A DNA stretch of 64,000 bases from CBDBLK01 sp965215445 (lineage in GTDB: Bacteria; Bdellovibrionota; Bacteriovoracia; Bacteriovoracales; Bacteriovoracaceae): the NCBI GenBank assembly GCA_965215445.1, contig CBDCDT010000002.1:868001-932000 (forward strand). The letters are read 5' to 3'. Below the pieces are notes generated by a model. That model did no database searches. It was not told the DNA's origin and saw only the letters and a program-made list of their open reading frames with translations. Position 1 is the stretch's first letter. Every line of letters starts with the position of its first letter. Below are positions 7,899 through 15,613 of the stretch, piece by piece. A program made the position numbers and the translations under genes.

Positions 7899-7923
7899 TT
7901 TTTTAAGATAAAGGAATTTTCCC

Positions 7924-8961
7924 ATGTTTAAAAAGTTTCTGGATTGGTTTTCAAACGATTTGGCCATAGATTTGGGAACAGCAAATTGTTTGGTTTATGC
8001 AAAGGACAGAGGGATTATCGTCAATGAGCCATCTGTTGTTGCCGTTCATCATGGCATCAAAGGGATGAGTAAAGTTCTTGCCGTTGGCAAAGAGGCCAAG
8101 GAAATGCTGGGAAGAACACCCGGTTCAATCAAGGCCATTCGCCCTATGAAAGATGGTGTTATTGCCGATTTTGAAGTTACTCAAGCAATGTTGAGATACT
8201 TTATTCAAAAATCTTTAATTGGTTCTAAATTAGTTAAACCGAGAATTATTATTTGTATTCCTTTTGGAATTACTCAAGTGGAAAAACGCGCTGTGAAAGA
8301 GTCAGCAGAGCAGGCCGGTGCTCGTGAAGTTTATCTTATAGAAGAACCAATGGCCGCTGCCATTGGGGCCTGTCTGCCTATTACTGAGCCATCTGGCAAC
8401 ATGATTGTCGATATTGGCGGGGGGACAACAGAAGTTGCCGTGATCTCGCTTGGTGGAATTGTTTTTTCTAAATCGGTTCGTGTGGCCGGCGACAAGTTTG
8501 ACGAGGCCATTACTCAATATATAAAGAAAAAATATTCTCTTTTAATTGGAGAAAGGACTGCTGAGGCGATTAAAATATCCATTGGAAATGCTTATCCTTT
8601 CGATGAAGAAGTTAAATCTTTTGAAGTTAAAGGTAGAGATTTAATTGCTGGTGCCCCAAAAATTATTGAAGTGACTTCGGATGAAATTCGTGACGCTCTT
8701 TCCGATCCTATTGGAGAAGTTGTCGAGGCCATTAAAATTTCACTTGAAAAAACCCCTCCTGAGTTGGCCGCAGATATTGTTGATAATGGTATCATTTTGG
8801 CCGGCGGAGGATCGCTATTGGCCAATTTTGATATTTTAATTAAGGAAAAAACTGGTCTTCCCGTAAGTTTATCAGAGGACCCTCTCACTTGTGTTGTTAG
8901 AGGATGTGGAAAGGTTCTTGAGTCGATTAATCTTTTGAAGCAAGTCACTACGCTTTCTTAA
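7924..8961 (+). CDS. mreB: Rod-shape protein MreB (bacterial actin)
   Basis: 345 residues, standard length. MreB filaments on the inner membrane guide lateral wall synthesis by the elongasome. The actin-fold motifs are present: phosphate-1 AIDLGTANCLVYAKDRGI, phosphate-2 MIVDIGGGTTEVAVISLGGI and the adenosine loop IILAGGGSLLANFD. The N-terminus MFKKFLDWFSNDL is an amphipathic membrane-binding segment. mreC and mreD do not follow; instead a PilZ-like gene starts 15 bases downstream, so mreB appears detached from the usual mreBCD operon here, or this may be one of several MreB paralogues. An AAGGAATTTTCCC stretch before the ATG gives the ribosome site. Confidence 0.96.
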   Translation: MFKKFLDWFSNDLAIDLGTANCLVYAKDRGIIVNEPSVVAVHHGIKGMSKVLAVGKEAKEMLGRTPGSIKAIRPMKDGVIADFEVTQAMLRYFIQKSLIGSKLVKPRIIICIPFGITQVEKRAVKESAEQAGAREVYLIEEPMAAAIGACLPITEPSGNMIVDIGGGTTEVAVISLGGIVFSKSVRVAGDKFDEAITQYIKKKYSLLIGERTAEAIKISIGNAYPFDEEVKSFEVKGRDLIAGAPKIIEVTSDEIRDALSDPIGEVVEAIKISLEKTPPELAADIVDNGIILAGGGSLLANFDILIKEKTGLPVSLSEDPLTCVVRGCGKVLESINLLKQVTTLS

Positions 8962-8976
8962 AAGGGTTGATTTTTT

Positions 8977-9840
8977 ATGGGGACGGGAATAAACAATTTT
9001 ATCCAATTTGGTCACAAAGAGATTTTGTCCAAACTTGATATTCTTGCTAAACAAAAAGAAGTCATCAATATATGGATTAAAGGGGGAAAATCTCATATTT
9101 ATCGTGTTTCAGAAATTCAACTTCTTAGAGATCGTAATGGAGGGGCCATTTTTATTGATCTCTTTTCCGAGGGAAAGGAAGCGGATAAATCCATTATCAA
9201 TAAACGGGTTTTCTTGAGTTTTGCTCTCAACGATATGGACTATTTTTCAGAGGGCCTTACTCAGATGGGAGAAGATTCTGAAAAATTAATTTTGAAACTT
9301 GATAGAGAAGTTTATCGCTCGGAAAAAAGAATTAATGAAAGATTGCTGACATTTCCCAACCATCAAGTCTACGCATATTTTAAAATGCCCGATAGCATTT
9401 TCAATCAAAGCAATCAGGCCTCATCTCAATCAAATGATGAAGATATGGAATTTAATTATAAAATGCATCGTAAAAAAAAGCTTTTAGAGGAGCTGGCCAA
9501 AAAAACAAATGATATTAAAAATTTAGTTGGCTTTAGGGCACTTGACGTTAGTCGCTCAGGAATTGCCTTTACAGTAGGAAAGAGTGAAGAAAATTATTTT
9601 GATCAAAGTAAAAAATATCCTTTTAAAATGCTCTTTGATGGCGAACTCTTTGAGTTTCCTACCTCTAAATTAGTTTACAAGGTTGATTTTTCTAATCATA
9701 ATAAAGATGGGGTGACTTATAAAGTTGGTATCAGTTTTAATCCTATTCCTGAACTCACTCAAAAAATCATGGAAGCTATCCACCAAAATACTGACATGGA
9801 TAGTTTGCAGAAGGATTTTGAAAAATTCTCTGAGCATTAG
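8977..9840 (+). CDS. PilZ-like (possible c-di-GMP effector) protein
   Basis: 287 residues, cytoplasmic, no signal or membrane helix. The N-terminal half is a mixed beta domain resembling the YcgR N-terminal domain. The C-terminal half has PilZ-like features: the D-x-S-x-x-G strand (FRALDVSRSGIAFTV) and a later KVGISFNPIP strand. The usual RxxxR c-di-GMP-binding motif before DVSRSG is not clear; only a basic stretch MHRKKKLLEEL is seen, so binding is uncertain. It follows mreB by 15 bases and overlaps the next lipoprotein gene, suggesting an mreB-PilZ-lipoprotein-nagZ transcription unit. The family call rests on a short motif and could be wrong. Confidence 0.55.
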   Translation: MGTGINNFIQFGHKEILSKLDILAKQKEVINIWIKGGKSHIYRVSEIQLLRDRNGGAIFIDLFSEGKEADKSIINKRVFLSFALNDMDYFSEGLTQMGEDSEKLILKLDREVYRSEKRINERLLTFPNHQVYAYFKMPDSIFNQSNQASSQSNDEDMEFNYKMHRKKKLLEELAKKTNDIKNLVGFRALDVSRSGIAFTVGKSEENYFDQSKKYPFKMLFDGELFEFPTSKLVYKVDFSNHNKDGVTYKVGISFNPIPELTQKIMEAIHQNTDMDSLQKDFEKFSEH

Positions 9841-10603
9841 CCTTCTCTTGGGATGTGTTCTGTGTTTGTCGAATTGCTCTATTTCACAACGTTCTCATGT
9901 TTCAGATCGCACAAACTTAAGTTATAAAAAACGCTATACCTTATGGGATAAATTGGGGAGTTTTACGGTTGAAAGAGAAACCGGCTTTGGAAAAGGTAAG
10001 AAGTCTTATATTACCAAGTATAGAATCTTAGATGAGAACTCAGGCAAATCGAAGGTATTAGAACAAAGTGTTGTTTCTTCAAATTTTGGAATTTTGAAAA
10101 ATAAAATGAAGATATTGCGGCCCGAATTTTTCCAATACCAAGTTTGGCTTAATAAGCAAAAATATTCAGGACGAGGTAAAATTGATCTCCAAAAAAAAGC
10201 TATGCAAGTTCGCTTAAAGAGCCCTGAATCTCAATGGAATCAAGATGAGCTATTTAAATTTCCTGAGGGGCAGGGGATTTATTGTTTCTTCTCTCAGATT
10301 ATTGAATGTGCTGCAGTAACAGGGTTCATCTCAGAGGCCATTAAACGGAGGTCGGGGAGAATGAATTTTTATTTGCTTTTTGAAGGTCATCCTTATTTTC
10401 AGGAACAATACTTGGGAGTTGCCAAAAATTTTTTTCACCGTGCTTCTCTTGCCTACGAGGGTAGAAATGCCAATGGAGAAAGTAAGTTTGCTTTAGAATT
10501 GGATGGCCCTGCAGTATTTTACTTTGTAAATGATACTTTGGAAATGACCAAGATGTTTTGGCCATCGCAAGGGCTTTCCATGGTGGAGAAGAGAAATGAG
10601 TGA
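9818..10603 (+). CDS. Lipoprotein of unknown function
   Basis: About 261 residues if it starts at TTG 9818, overlapping the preceding gene by 23 bases. That start gives a good lipoprotein signal (M-K-N-S-L-S-I-S-L-L-L-G-C-V-L-C) with lipobox LSNC. The AAGGA upstream is only two bases away, so the exact start is doubtful. The mature part is rich in beta-type segments and basic residues; a GRGKIDLQKKAMQVRL stretch and IYCFFSQIIEC are recognisable landmarks, but I know no family. Its 3' end overlaps nagZ by 8 bases, so translation is likely coupled. Probable site: periplasm, attached to inner or outer membrane. Confidence 0.6.
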   Translation: MKNSLSISLLLGCVLCLSNCSISQRSHVSDRTNLSYKKRYTLWDKLGSFTVERETGFGKGKKSYITKYRILDENSGKSKVLEQSVVSSNFGILKNKMKILRPEFFQYQVWLNKQKYSGRGKIDLQKKAMQVRLKSPESQWNQDELFKFPEGQGIYCFFSQIIECAAVTGFISEAIKRRSGRMNFYLLFEGHPYFQEQYLGVAKNFFHRASLAYEGRNANGESKFALELDGPAVFYFVNDTLEMTKMFWPSQGLSMVEKRNE

Positions 10604-11675
10604 TTTAGGTCAATTAATTATAACGGGTATTAGTGGAGTAGAGCTTACTGAGGAAGAAGCAAAATTTATTGAAAATGAAAATATTGGCGGGATTATTCTT
10701 TTTTCAAAAAATTATGAAACGCCAGACCAGTTGGCAAAATTGGTGAATTCTATTCAGGTTTTAAGGCAAGAATACCCCTTGTTTATTTCTGTTGATAATG
10801 AAGGGGGAAGAGTTCTTCGCTTCAGAGAGAATTTTTCACAAATTCCTGCGGCCTTTAGTTTGGCAAAATTAAATTCTCCTAAAATTATTTTTGACATGGC
10901 CAAAATTCAGGCAAATGAATATTTAGCTTGTGGGGTTAATCTCAATTTTGCTCCAGTATGTGATATTTGGAACAATCCCGATAATGAAGTTATTGGAGAT
11001 CGCGCTTACGGAGTAAACGCTGAAGATGTTAGCAAATATGTATCGGCCGCCATTCGCGGGTTTCAAAAACACGGAATTCTGGCATGTGCAAAGCATTTTC
11101 CAGGCCATGGAAATACGTTGGAAGATTCGCACTTTACTCTTCCTGTATTGAAAAAATCCCTAGCGGAGTTGCGACTTGAAGAATTTTTACCCTTTATCAA
11201 GGCCATAAAATCCAGAGTTGAATTTATTATGATGGCCCATCTTAAAGTTGATGATATAGATAAAGATTGGCCAACAACTCTTTCTCCCAAGGCCTATAAT
11301 ATTCTGAGAAAAGAACTTCAGTTTAAAAAACTTATCATAACAGATGATATGGAGATGAAAGCAATTACAAACGAATATTCAATAGGGGAGGCCGCTGTTC
11401 AGGCCATAAAATGTGGAGCGGATATTTTAATCTATCGTTCAGTAGAAGCAGCACAAGAGGCACTTGAAAAGCTCAAAGAAGCGAAAAAAACTAAAAAAAT
11501 AAAAAATGCAATTATTGAAGAGCATCTTAGTCGAGTTTTGAAATGCAAAAATGATTATCTTGGCCAATTTAAACCAATTTATATTCCACGGGTTTACGAA
11601 AAAATTAATGATCAAAATGCCCGAAATCTTATTGCAAATATTCAAGATCAGGTACAGGCCCTTGAAGAAAAATAG
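10596..11675 (+). CDS. nagZ: Beta-N-acetylhexosaminidase NagZ (GH3)
   Basis: 359 residues. Cytoplasmic GH3 enzyme that removes N-acetylglucosamine from anhydromuropeptides in cell-wall recycling. Typical NagZ motifs occur in order: IGGIILFSKNYE, VDNEGGRVLRF, NLNFAPVCDI, the KHFPGHGNTLEDSH signature with the acid/base His loop, and the nucleophile segment LIITDDMEMKAI. No signal peptide is seen. The start codon lies within the 3' end of the lipoprotein gene. This coding sequence shows the GGCC excess very well: 12 occurrences in 1080 bases. Confidence 0.95.
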   Translation: MSDLGQLIITGISGVELTEEEAKFIENENIGGIILFSKNYETPDQLAKLVNSIQVLRQEYPLFISVDNEGGRVLRFRENFSQIPAAFSLAKLNSPKIIFDMAKIQANEYLACGVNLNFAPVCDIWNNPDNEVIGDRAYGVNAEDVSKYVSAAIRGFQKHGILACAKHFPGHGNTLEDSHFTLPVLKKSLAELRLEEFLPFIKAIKSRVEFIMMAHLKVDDIDKDWPTTLSPKAYNILRKELQFKKLIITDDMEMKAITNEYSIGEAAVQAIKCGADILIYRSVEAAQEALEKLKEAKKTKKIKNAIIEEHLSRVLKCKNDYLGQFKPIYIPRVYEKINDQNARNLIANIQDQVQALEEK

Positions 11676-11784
11676 TACCTGATTAAAGACAATTTTTTAG
11701 GCTTATTTGGATTTTATTTCCCGGCGCAGCAAAAGCGCCAACCTCCTGATATTATTTAATATATTAGTGTCCAGGGACATTTTT

Positions 11785-12693
11785 ATGCTGCTATACGCCG
11801 GAATCGGACTCATCGGAATTACCATTTTTTGGGTGACCAGCCTCATTTTCCTCGAAGAAGATGAGTTTAAGGCCCGAGAAAAGCTCGAGGATAGTTCTGA
11901 AGTTGATCAAAAATTTATCCAAGAACAGGGTATCATTCTGCGTTATTCACGCCCCTTTTTCCGTCGCTATATAAGTCCCGTTGTTGGGTCGATGAAAAAT
12001 AAAAAGAAAATCACGGAAAAATATAAGCGAAAGCTTGCCTGCGCTGGTCTACAAGATGTTTTAACACCTGGAGATTTCTATAGCTTCAAGCTGTTTTTGA
12101 TTTTAGGTTTTCCGATAACTTTTTTAGGACTGAGGACTTTTCTTGAAGAAGATTGGGCACTGGAATTAGTGTTTGTCCTCGCTCCATTTGGCTTTATTTA
12201 CCCTGATATTTGGATTAAGGGAATGATCCAAAATCGCCAAAGAGAAATAGTTAGAGCAATGCCTTTTGCGGTGGATATGTTAGCACTTTCTGTTGAGGCC
12301 GGATTGGATTTTATAGCGGCCATGAGCAAAGTCAATGAAAAGGCCAAACCTTCTGCTTTGACTAAAGAGTTTAATCTCATTCAAAAAGAAATTAAAATTG
12401 GGGCAAGCAGAAGCGAGGCCTTGAGAAACATGGCCTGGAGAGTTGACCTTATCCAAATATCTTCATTTGCGGCCACATTGATTGCAGCGGACTCTGTAGG
12501 TGCCAGCATTGGCCCTATTTTGAAGGCCCTATCGGAAGAAATACGTCAAAAGCGATCAAGTGAGGTTGAAAAAGCAGGAGCGACCGCCGCTACAAAAATA
12601 TTATTCCCGATGCTGTTTCTTATTGTTCCTGCCGTTTTTATTGTAGTTGCGGCGCCCATTGCTCTTGATGCTATGAGCGGAGGAGCGCCTTGA
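11785..12693 (+). CDS. tadC: Type II secretion F-domain protein, TadC-like
   Basis: 302 residues. Inner-membrane platform protein of Tad/Flp-type pilus assembly. There are transmembrane segments at the N-terminus (LLYAGIGLIGITIFWVTSLI), near the middle (a pair around FLILGFPITFLGL and FVLAPFGFIYPD) and at the end (ILFPMLFLIVPAVFIVVAAP). The T2SSF domain is shown by MPFAVDMLALSVEAGLDF and the later VGASIGPILKALSEE. ATG 11785 is preceded by CAGGGA at seven bases; the longer frame from 11707 has no support. TadC normally works with TadB and the ATPase TadA, neither of which is in the window, so this is either the end of a split Tad locus or an orphan. The next gene overlaps its stop (TGATG). Confidence 0.85.
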   Translation: MLLYAGIGLIGITIFWVTSLIFLEEDEFKAREKLEDSSEVDQKFIQEQGIILRYSRPFFRRYISPVVGSMKNKKKITEKYKRKLACAGLQDVLTPGDFYSFKLFLILGFPITFLGLRTFLEEDWALELVFVLAPFGFIYPDIWIKGMIQNRQREIVRAMPFAVDMLALSVEAGLDFIAAMSKVNEKAKPSALTKEFNLIQKEIKIGASRSEALRNMAWRVDLIQISSFAATLIAADSVGASIGPILKALSEEIRQKRSSEVEKAGATAATKILFPMLFLIVPAVFIVVAAPIALDAMSGGAP

Positions 12694-13040
12694 TGAATTA
12701 TAATTTGGTCAAAAAGGATTCAATTTTAGTACCAAATATAAGATTGGCCAGCAATTTAAGAGATCGAGTTATAGGACTTATGTTTAGCAAAAGTTTGGGT
12801 CATTTTGGTGGCCTATTAATTACTCCTTGTAATTCAATTCATACTTTTTTTATGAATTATAGTTTGGATGTCATTTTTTTTTCAAAAAATAATAAGGTCA
12901 TAAAAATCATAAGAGAAATAAAACCGTGGAGAATAACCCCCATATACTTTGGGTCTTGCAAGGTTTTAGAGGTTATGGGAGGAACTCTCTCTGAAAAGAT
13001 AAACGAGGGAGATGTTTTAGATTTTATATGTATAAGCTAG
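12693..13040 (+). CDS. DUF192 family protein
   Basis: 115 residues from the ATG that overlaps the tadC stop (TGATG). It has the DUF192 hallmarks: N-terminal R-x-x-G-L-M-F (RVIGLMFSKSLG), the CNSIHTFFMNYSLDVIF signature, then VIKIIREIKPWR and a final LEVMGGT. DUF192 proteins are small beta-barrels, usually exported or periplasmic; this copy has no signal peptide, so it is probably cytoplasmic. The function is unknown. In many deltaproteobacteria-like genomes it sits beside Tad pilus genes, which fits here. The next FHA gene starts 13 bases before its stop. Confidence 0.85.
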   Translation: MNYNLVKKDSILVPNIRLASNLRDRVIGLMFSKSLGHFGGLLITPCNSIHTFFMNYSLDVIFFSKNNKVIKIIREIKPWRITPIYFGSCKVLEVMGGTLSEKINEGDVLDFICIS

Positions 13041-14605
13041 TTGCAGTTGCTGGAAAATTGAGAGGTGAAGAATTTATTCTTCAGGAAGGGGAAAATATTG
13101 CAGGAAGGGATTCGGATTGCAATGTTTGTCTCGAAGTAGAAGGAGTATCGAAAAGACATTTTAGCATTACTGTTACAGGAGATACATGTTATTTGAAAGA
13201 TTTAGGTTCCTCTAACGGAACTTTTTTAAATGAAAAGATGGTATCTGGAGCAACTGTTAAAGATAAAGATAAGATCGTTGTTCCAGATACAATTCTTCAA
13301 GTAGTTTACGTTAAAGAGAAGAAAATTATTATCAGAAAGGCAGTCGAAGATGAAGACGATGAAGATGAATTTATCAGAGGAGGGAGACAACCAGATGAGC
13401 CATTAGAAAAGGGATTATGGTTTATCAAATACAAATTGATGAATCATTTGCATGGTCTGAATGAAGAATATGAGTGGCACCATCTTGCTCCCTTTATGTT
13501 TTTATTGTTTGGGATTATATGCATTACACTTATTGTATTTCCTGTCATGGATAGCAACAAGGTTCTTCTTATTAATGAAATTGCTGAGAGAGGGCATCAT
13601 TATATTCAAGAATTATCTCGTATAAATTATGAGGCCTTAAATAATGGGGAAATAGAAAAAATTGATACCGAATGGATTACAAAAAAAGATGAAGGAACAG
13701 AAGGCATTGTTGGATATAGGCTTATGGATATGGAAGGGCGTATCGTTCGCCCTAGCACTAAGCTTAATGAGTATGTTAGAGATCCTCATTTTGTGTTGGC
13801 GTGGGAATTGGCACAAAGTCAAGTTTCTCAAGGCTCGCAATCAGGCAGACCTTTTGTTCGGTCTATATCTTCAGACACTATTCTCATAGGGAAAAGTATT
13901 TGGGCCTTTAGTAGAAAAAGTGCTCGACAAGAGCCTATTGGCATAGTCGCCATTAAGTTTTCTCCGCGTTCATTAAAAGAACACATCCAAAAAATTAATA
14001 GTAATTTTCTTGAATCTTTAGTAAAGGTTGGAATTGCTATAGTCATTTTTTTTGGGATATTTTATTTTTTAACTTTAAGGCCAATAGAAGAATTGCGTTA
14101 TCAATTTGAGGAAGGCCTAAGAGGAAATAGAAAAAATATTGAATCTCGTTACATATTCTCTGAACTCGATAAATTAAAAAATTCAATCAACACTTCACTC
14201 CAAAGGATAAGAGAATTAAGCGCAGAAGAAGGAGATGAAGTTATTGAGGAAGAAAGCGATGAAAAATATGTTGCTTCTTTGCATGAATTTTTGCAAGGAG
14301 CACAAGGGCCTGCCATAGTTTTGGATGCCCATAAAAATTTATCCTATATAAATTTAGAAGCAGAAGACCTTTGTGGCATAAGAGAGTCTGCCAGCCAGGG
14401 GATGAGCCTTCTTGATGTTTCTCGTGAGCAAGGATTTGCTGCTACAGTGATCGAATTATGTGACAATTCTGCAAGCAATAATGGAACATTTCAAGAGGGT
14501 CATTATGAGCTTTCAGGTGTTCCCTATAAAGTTTGTGTTGTTTGTTTAATAGGTAAAGATAATTTTGCCAAGTCTTTTTACATTACTTTTATAAAAGATG
14601 ATTAA
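13028..14605 (+). CDS. FHA-transmembrane-sensor-PAS protein
   Basis: 525 residues. Order: FHA domain (24-75) with all phosphothreonine-binding residues (GRDSD, SKRHF, SSNG); acidic linker (106-125); TM helix about 155-174; an exported sensor-like domain of about 160 residues resembling a single Cache domain; TM helix about 338-358; a short HAMP-like region; and a PAS-like domain (about 415-525, GPAIVLDAHKNLSYINLEAE). There is no kinase, cyclase or methyl-accepting domain after PAS. It looks like a receptor that passes a periplasmic signal to protein partners through a phosphothreonine-reading FHA. It starts inside the DUF192 gene and is followed 21 bases later by another FHA gene. Confidence 0.8.
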   Translation: MYKLVAVAGKLRGEEFILQEGENIAGRDSDCNVCLEVEGVSKRHFSITVTGDTCYLKDLGSSNGTFLNEKMVSGATVKDKDKIVVPDTILQVVYVKEKKIIIRKAVEDEDDEDEFIRGGRQPDEPLEKGLWFIKYKLMNHLHGLNEEYEWHHLAPFMFLLFGIICITLIVFPVMDSNKVLLINEIAERGHHYIQELSRINYEALNNGEIEKIDTEWITKKDEGTEGIVGYRLMDMEGRIVRPSTKLNEYVRDPHFVLAWELAQSQVSQGSQSGRPFVRSISSDTILIGKSIWAFSRKSARQEPIGIVAIKFSPRSLKEHIQKINSNFLESLVKVGIAIVIFFGIFYFLTLRPIEELRYQFEEGLRGNRKNIESRYIFSELDKLKNSINTSLQRIRELSAEEGDEVIEEESDEKYVASLHEFLQGAQGPAIVLDAHKNLSYINLEAEDLCGIRESASQGMSLLDVSREQGFAATVIELCDNSASNNGTFQEGHYELSGVPYKVCVVCLIGKDNFAKSFYITFIKDD

Positions 14606-14626
14606 TAATTTAAGTAGTTATTATTT

Positions 14627-15613
14627 ATGAACTCTTCAAAAGTCAAAATTTTTAAGAACTTTGAGATTCCCGAAAAGGAAGGTCATTACCATCGTTTGCT
14701 TTGCATGACTGGAGAAAAGAAGAGGGTTTCTTATTTTATTATGGGTAATAGAGTTATTTTGGGAAGAAGTGAGAAGTCAGATATTCAAATTATGGATTCA
14801 AAAAGTTCCAGGCGTCATGCTGAATTAGTTACAGTTTCTGGAAGATGTATAATTTCAGATTTAAATTCCAGAAATGGAATCATTGTTAACGATGTTAAAA
14901 TAAAACAACATTGTTTAGTTGATGGAGATAAGATTGCGATTGGCCCTGTTATCTTCAAGTACAACATTGTGGAGGTAAAAAATGAATTTTTACCAGAATT
15001 ATCTAATTTAGATTTAGAAGAAAATAATGCGCAAGAAGATGAAGAAGTAGAGAATAATTCAGAAAACCAAACCCCTGAGGCAAGTAAAAAAAAACTGGTT
15101 TATTTTGCAGCCATTTTGCTCGTCGTGGGGTTTCTTTATTTAGAAGATGAGCCGAAAAGAGGCAAAAATGTAAAGAAAACAAGAAAAGGCAGTAAAGTTG
15201 TTGATCTTAGTTATAATGAAAGAAAAATAGCAAGTACTAAATCAGATAGGGAGATTGAAAAAAGAATCAAATCGATTCTGCATAGAGGAAGAAGAGAATT
15301 GAGGGAAAAAAATTTTTTTAGAGCAATAGAGCAATTTAATCTTGCACTTATTGCAGACCCTAGCAATAGTGAGGCGGGCTTTCTTCTAAAAAAATCTCAA
15401 CAAAGATTAGATGATTTTATCCAGGCAATTGCTCGCAAAGCAGGAAATGAAACAGATCAAAAAAGATATAGAAGTTCTATTCTTCAGTGGTGTGAAATTG
15501 TTCGTTATTTGAGAAATTATCCCGATGATGAACGCTATCTTGCAGCAGGAAAACAGGTTAACTTTCTCGCTGATAAATTAGGATATGAAGAAAATGAATA
15601 TAAATGTTTTTAA
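14627..15613 (+). CDS. FHA-transmembrane protein with helical-repeat tail
   Basis: 328 residues. An intact FHA domain (about 40-100) has GRSEKSD, SRRHAEL and the SRNG loop. An acidic linker leads to one TM helix (about 154-172, LVYFAAILLVVGFLYLEDE), then a basic stretch and a C-terminal helical region with one TPR-like unit (RAIEQFNLALIADPSNSEA). FHA is predicted cytoplasmic and the helical tail periplasmic. The TM and its trailing LEDE acid patch resemble the same place in the next gene (VLIGGWVFLDED), so the two are probably paralogues. The 3' end overlaps that gene by about 20-29 bases. Confidence 0.8.
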   Translation: MNSSKVKIFKNFEIPEKEGHYHRLLCMTGEKKRVSYFIMGNRVILGRSEKSDIQIMDSKSSRRHAELVTVSGRCIISDLNSRNGIIVNDVKIKQHCLVDGDKIAIGPVIFKYNIVEVKNEFLPELSNLDLEENNAQEDEEVENNSENQTPEASKKKLVYFAAILLVVGFLYLEDEPKRGKNVKKTRKGSKVVDLSYNERKIASTKSDREIEKRIKSILHRGRRELREKNFFRAIEQFNLALIADPSNSEAGFLLKKSQQRLDDFIQAIARKAGNETDQKRYRSSILQWCEIVRYLRNYPDDERYLAAGKQVNFLADKLGYEENEYKCF

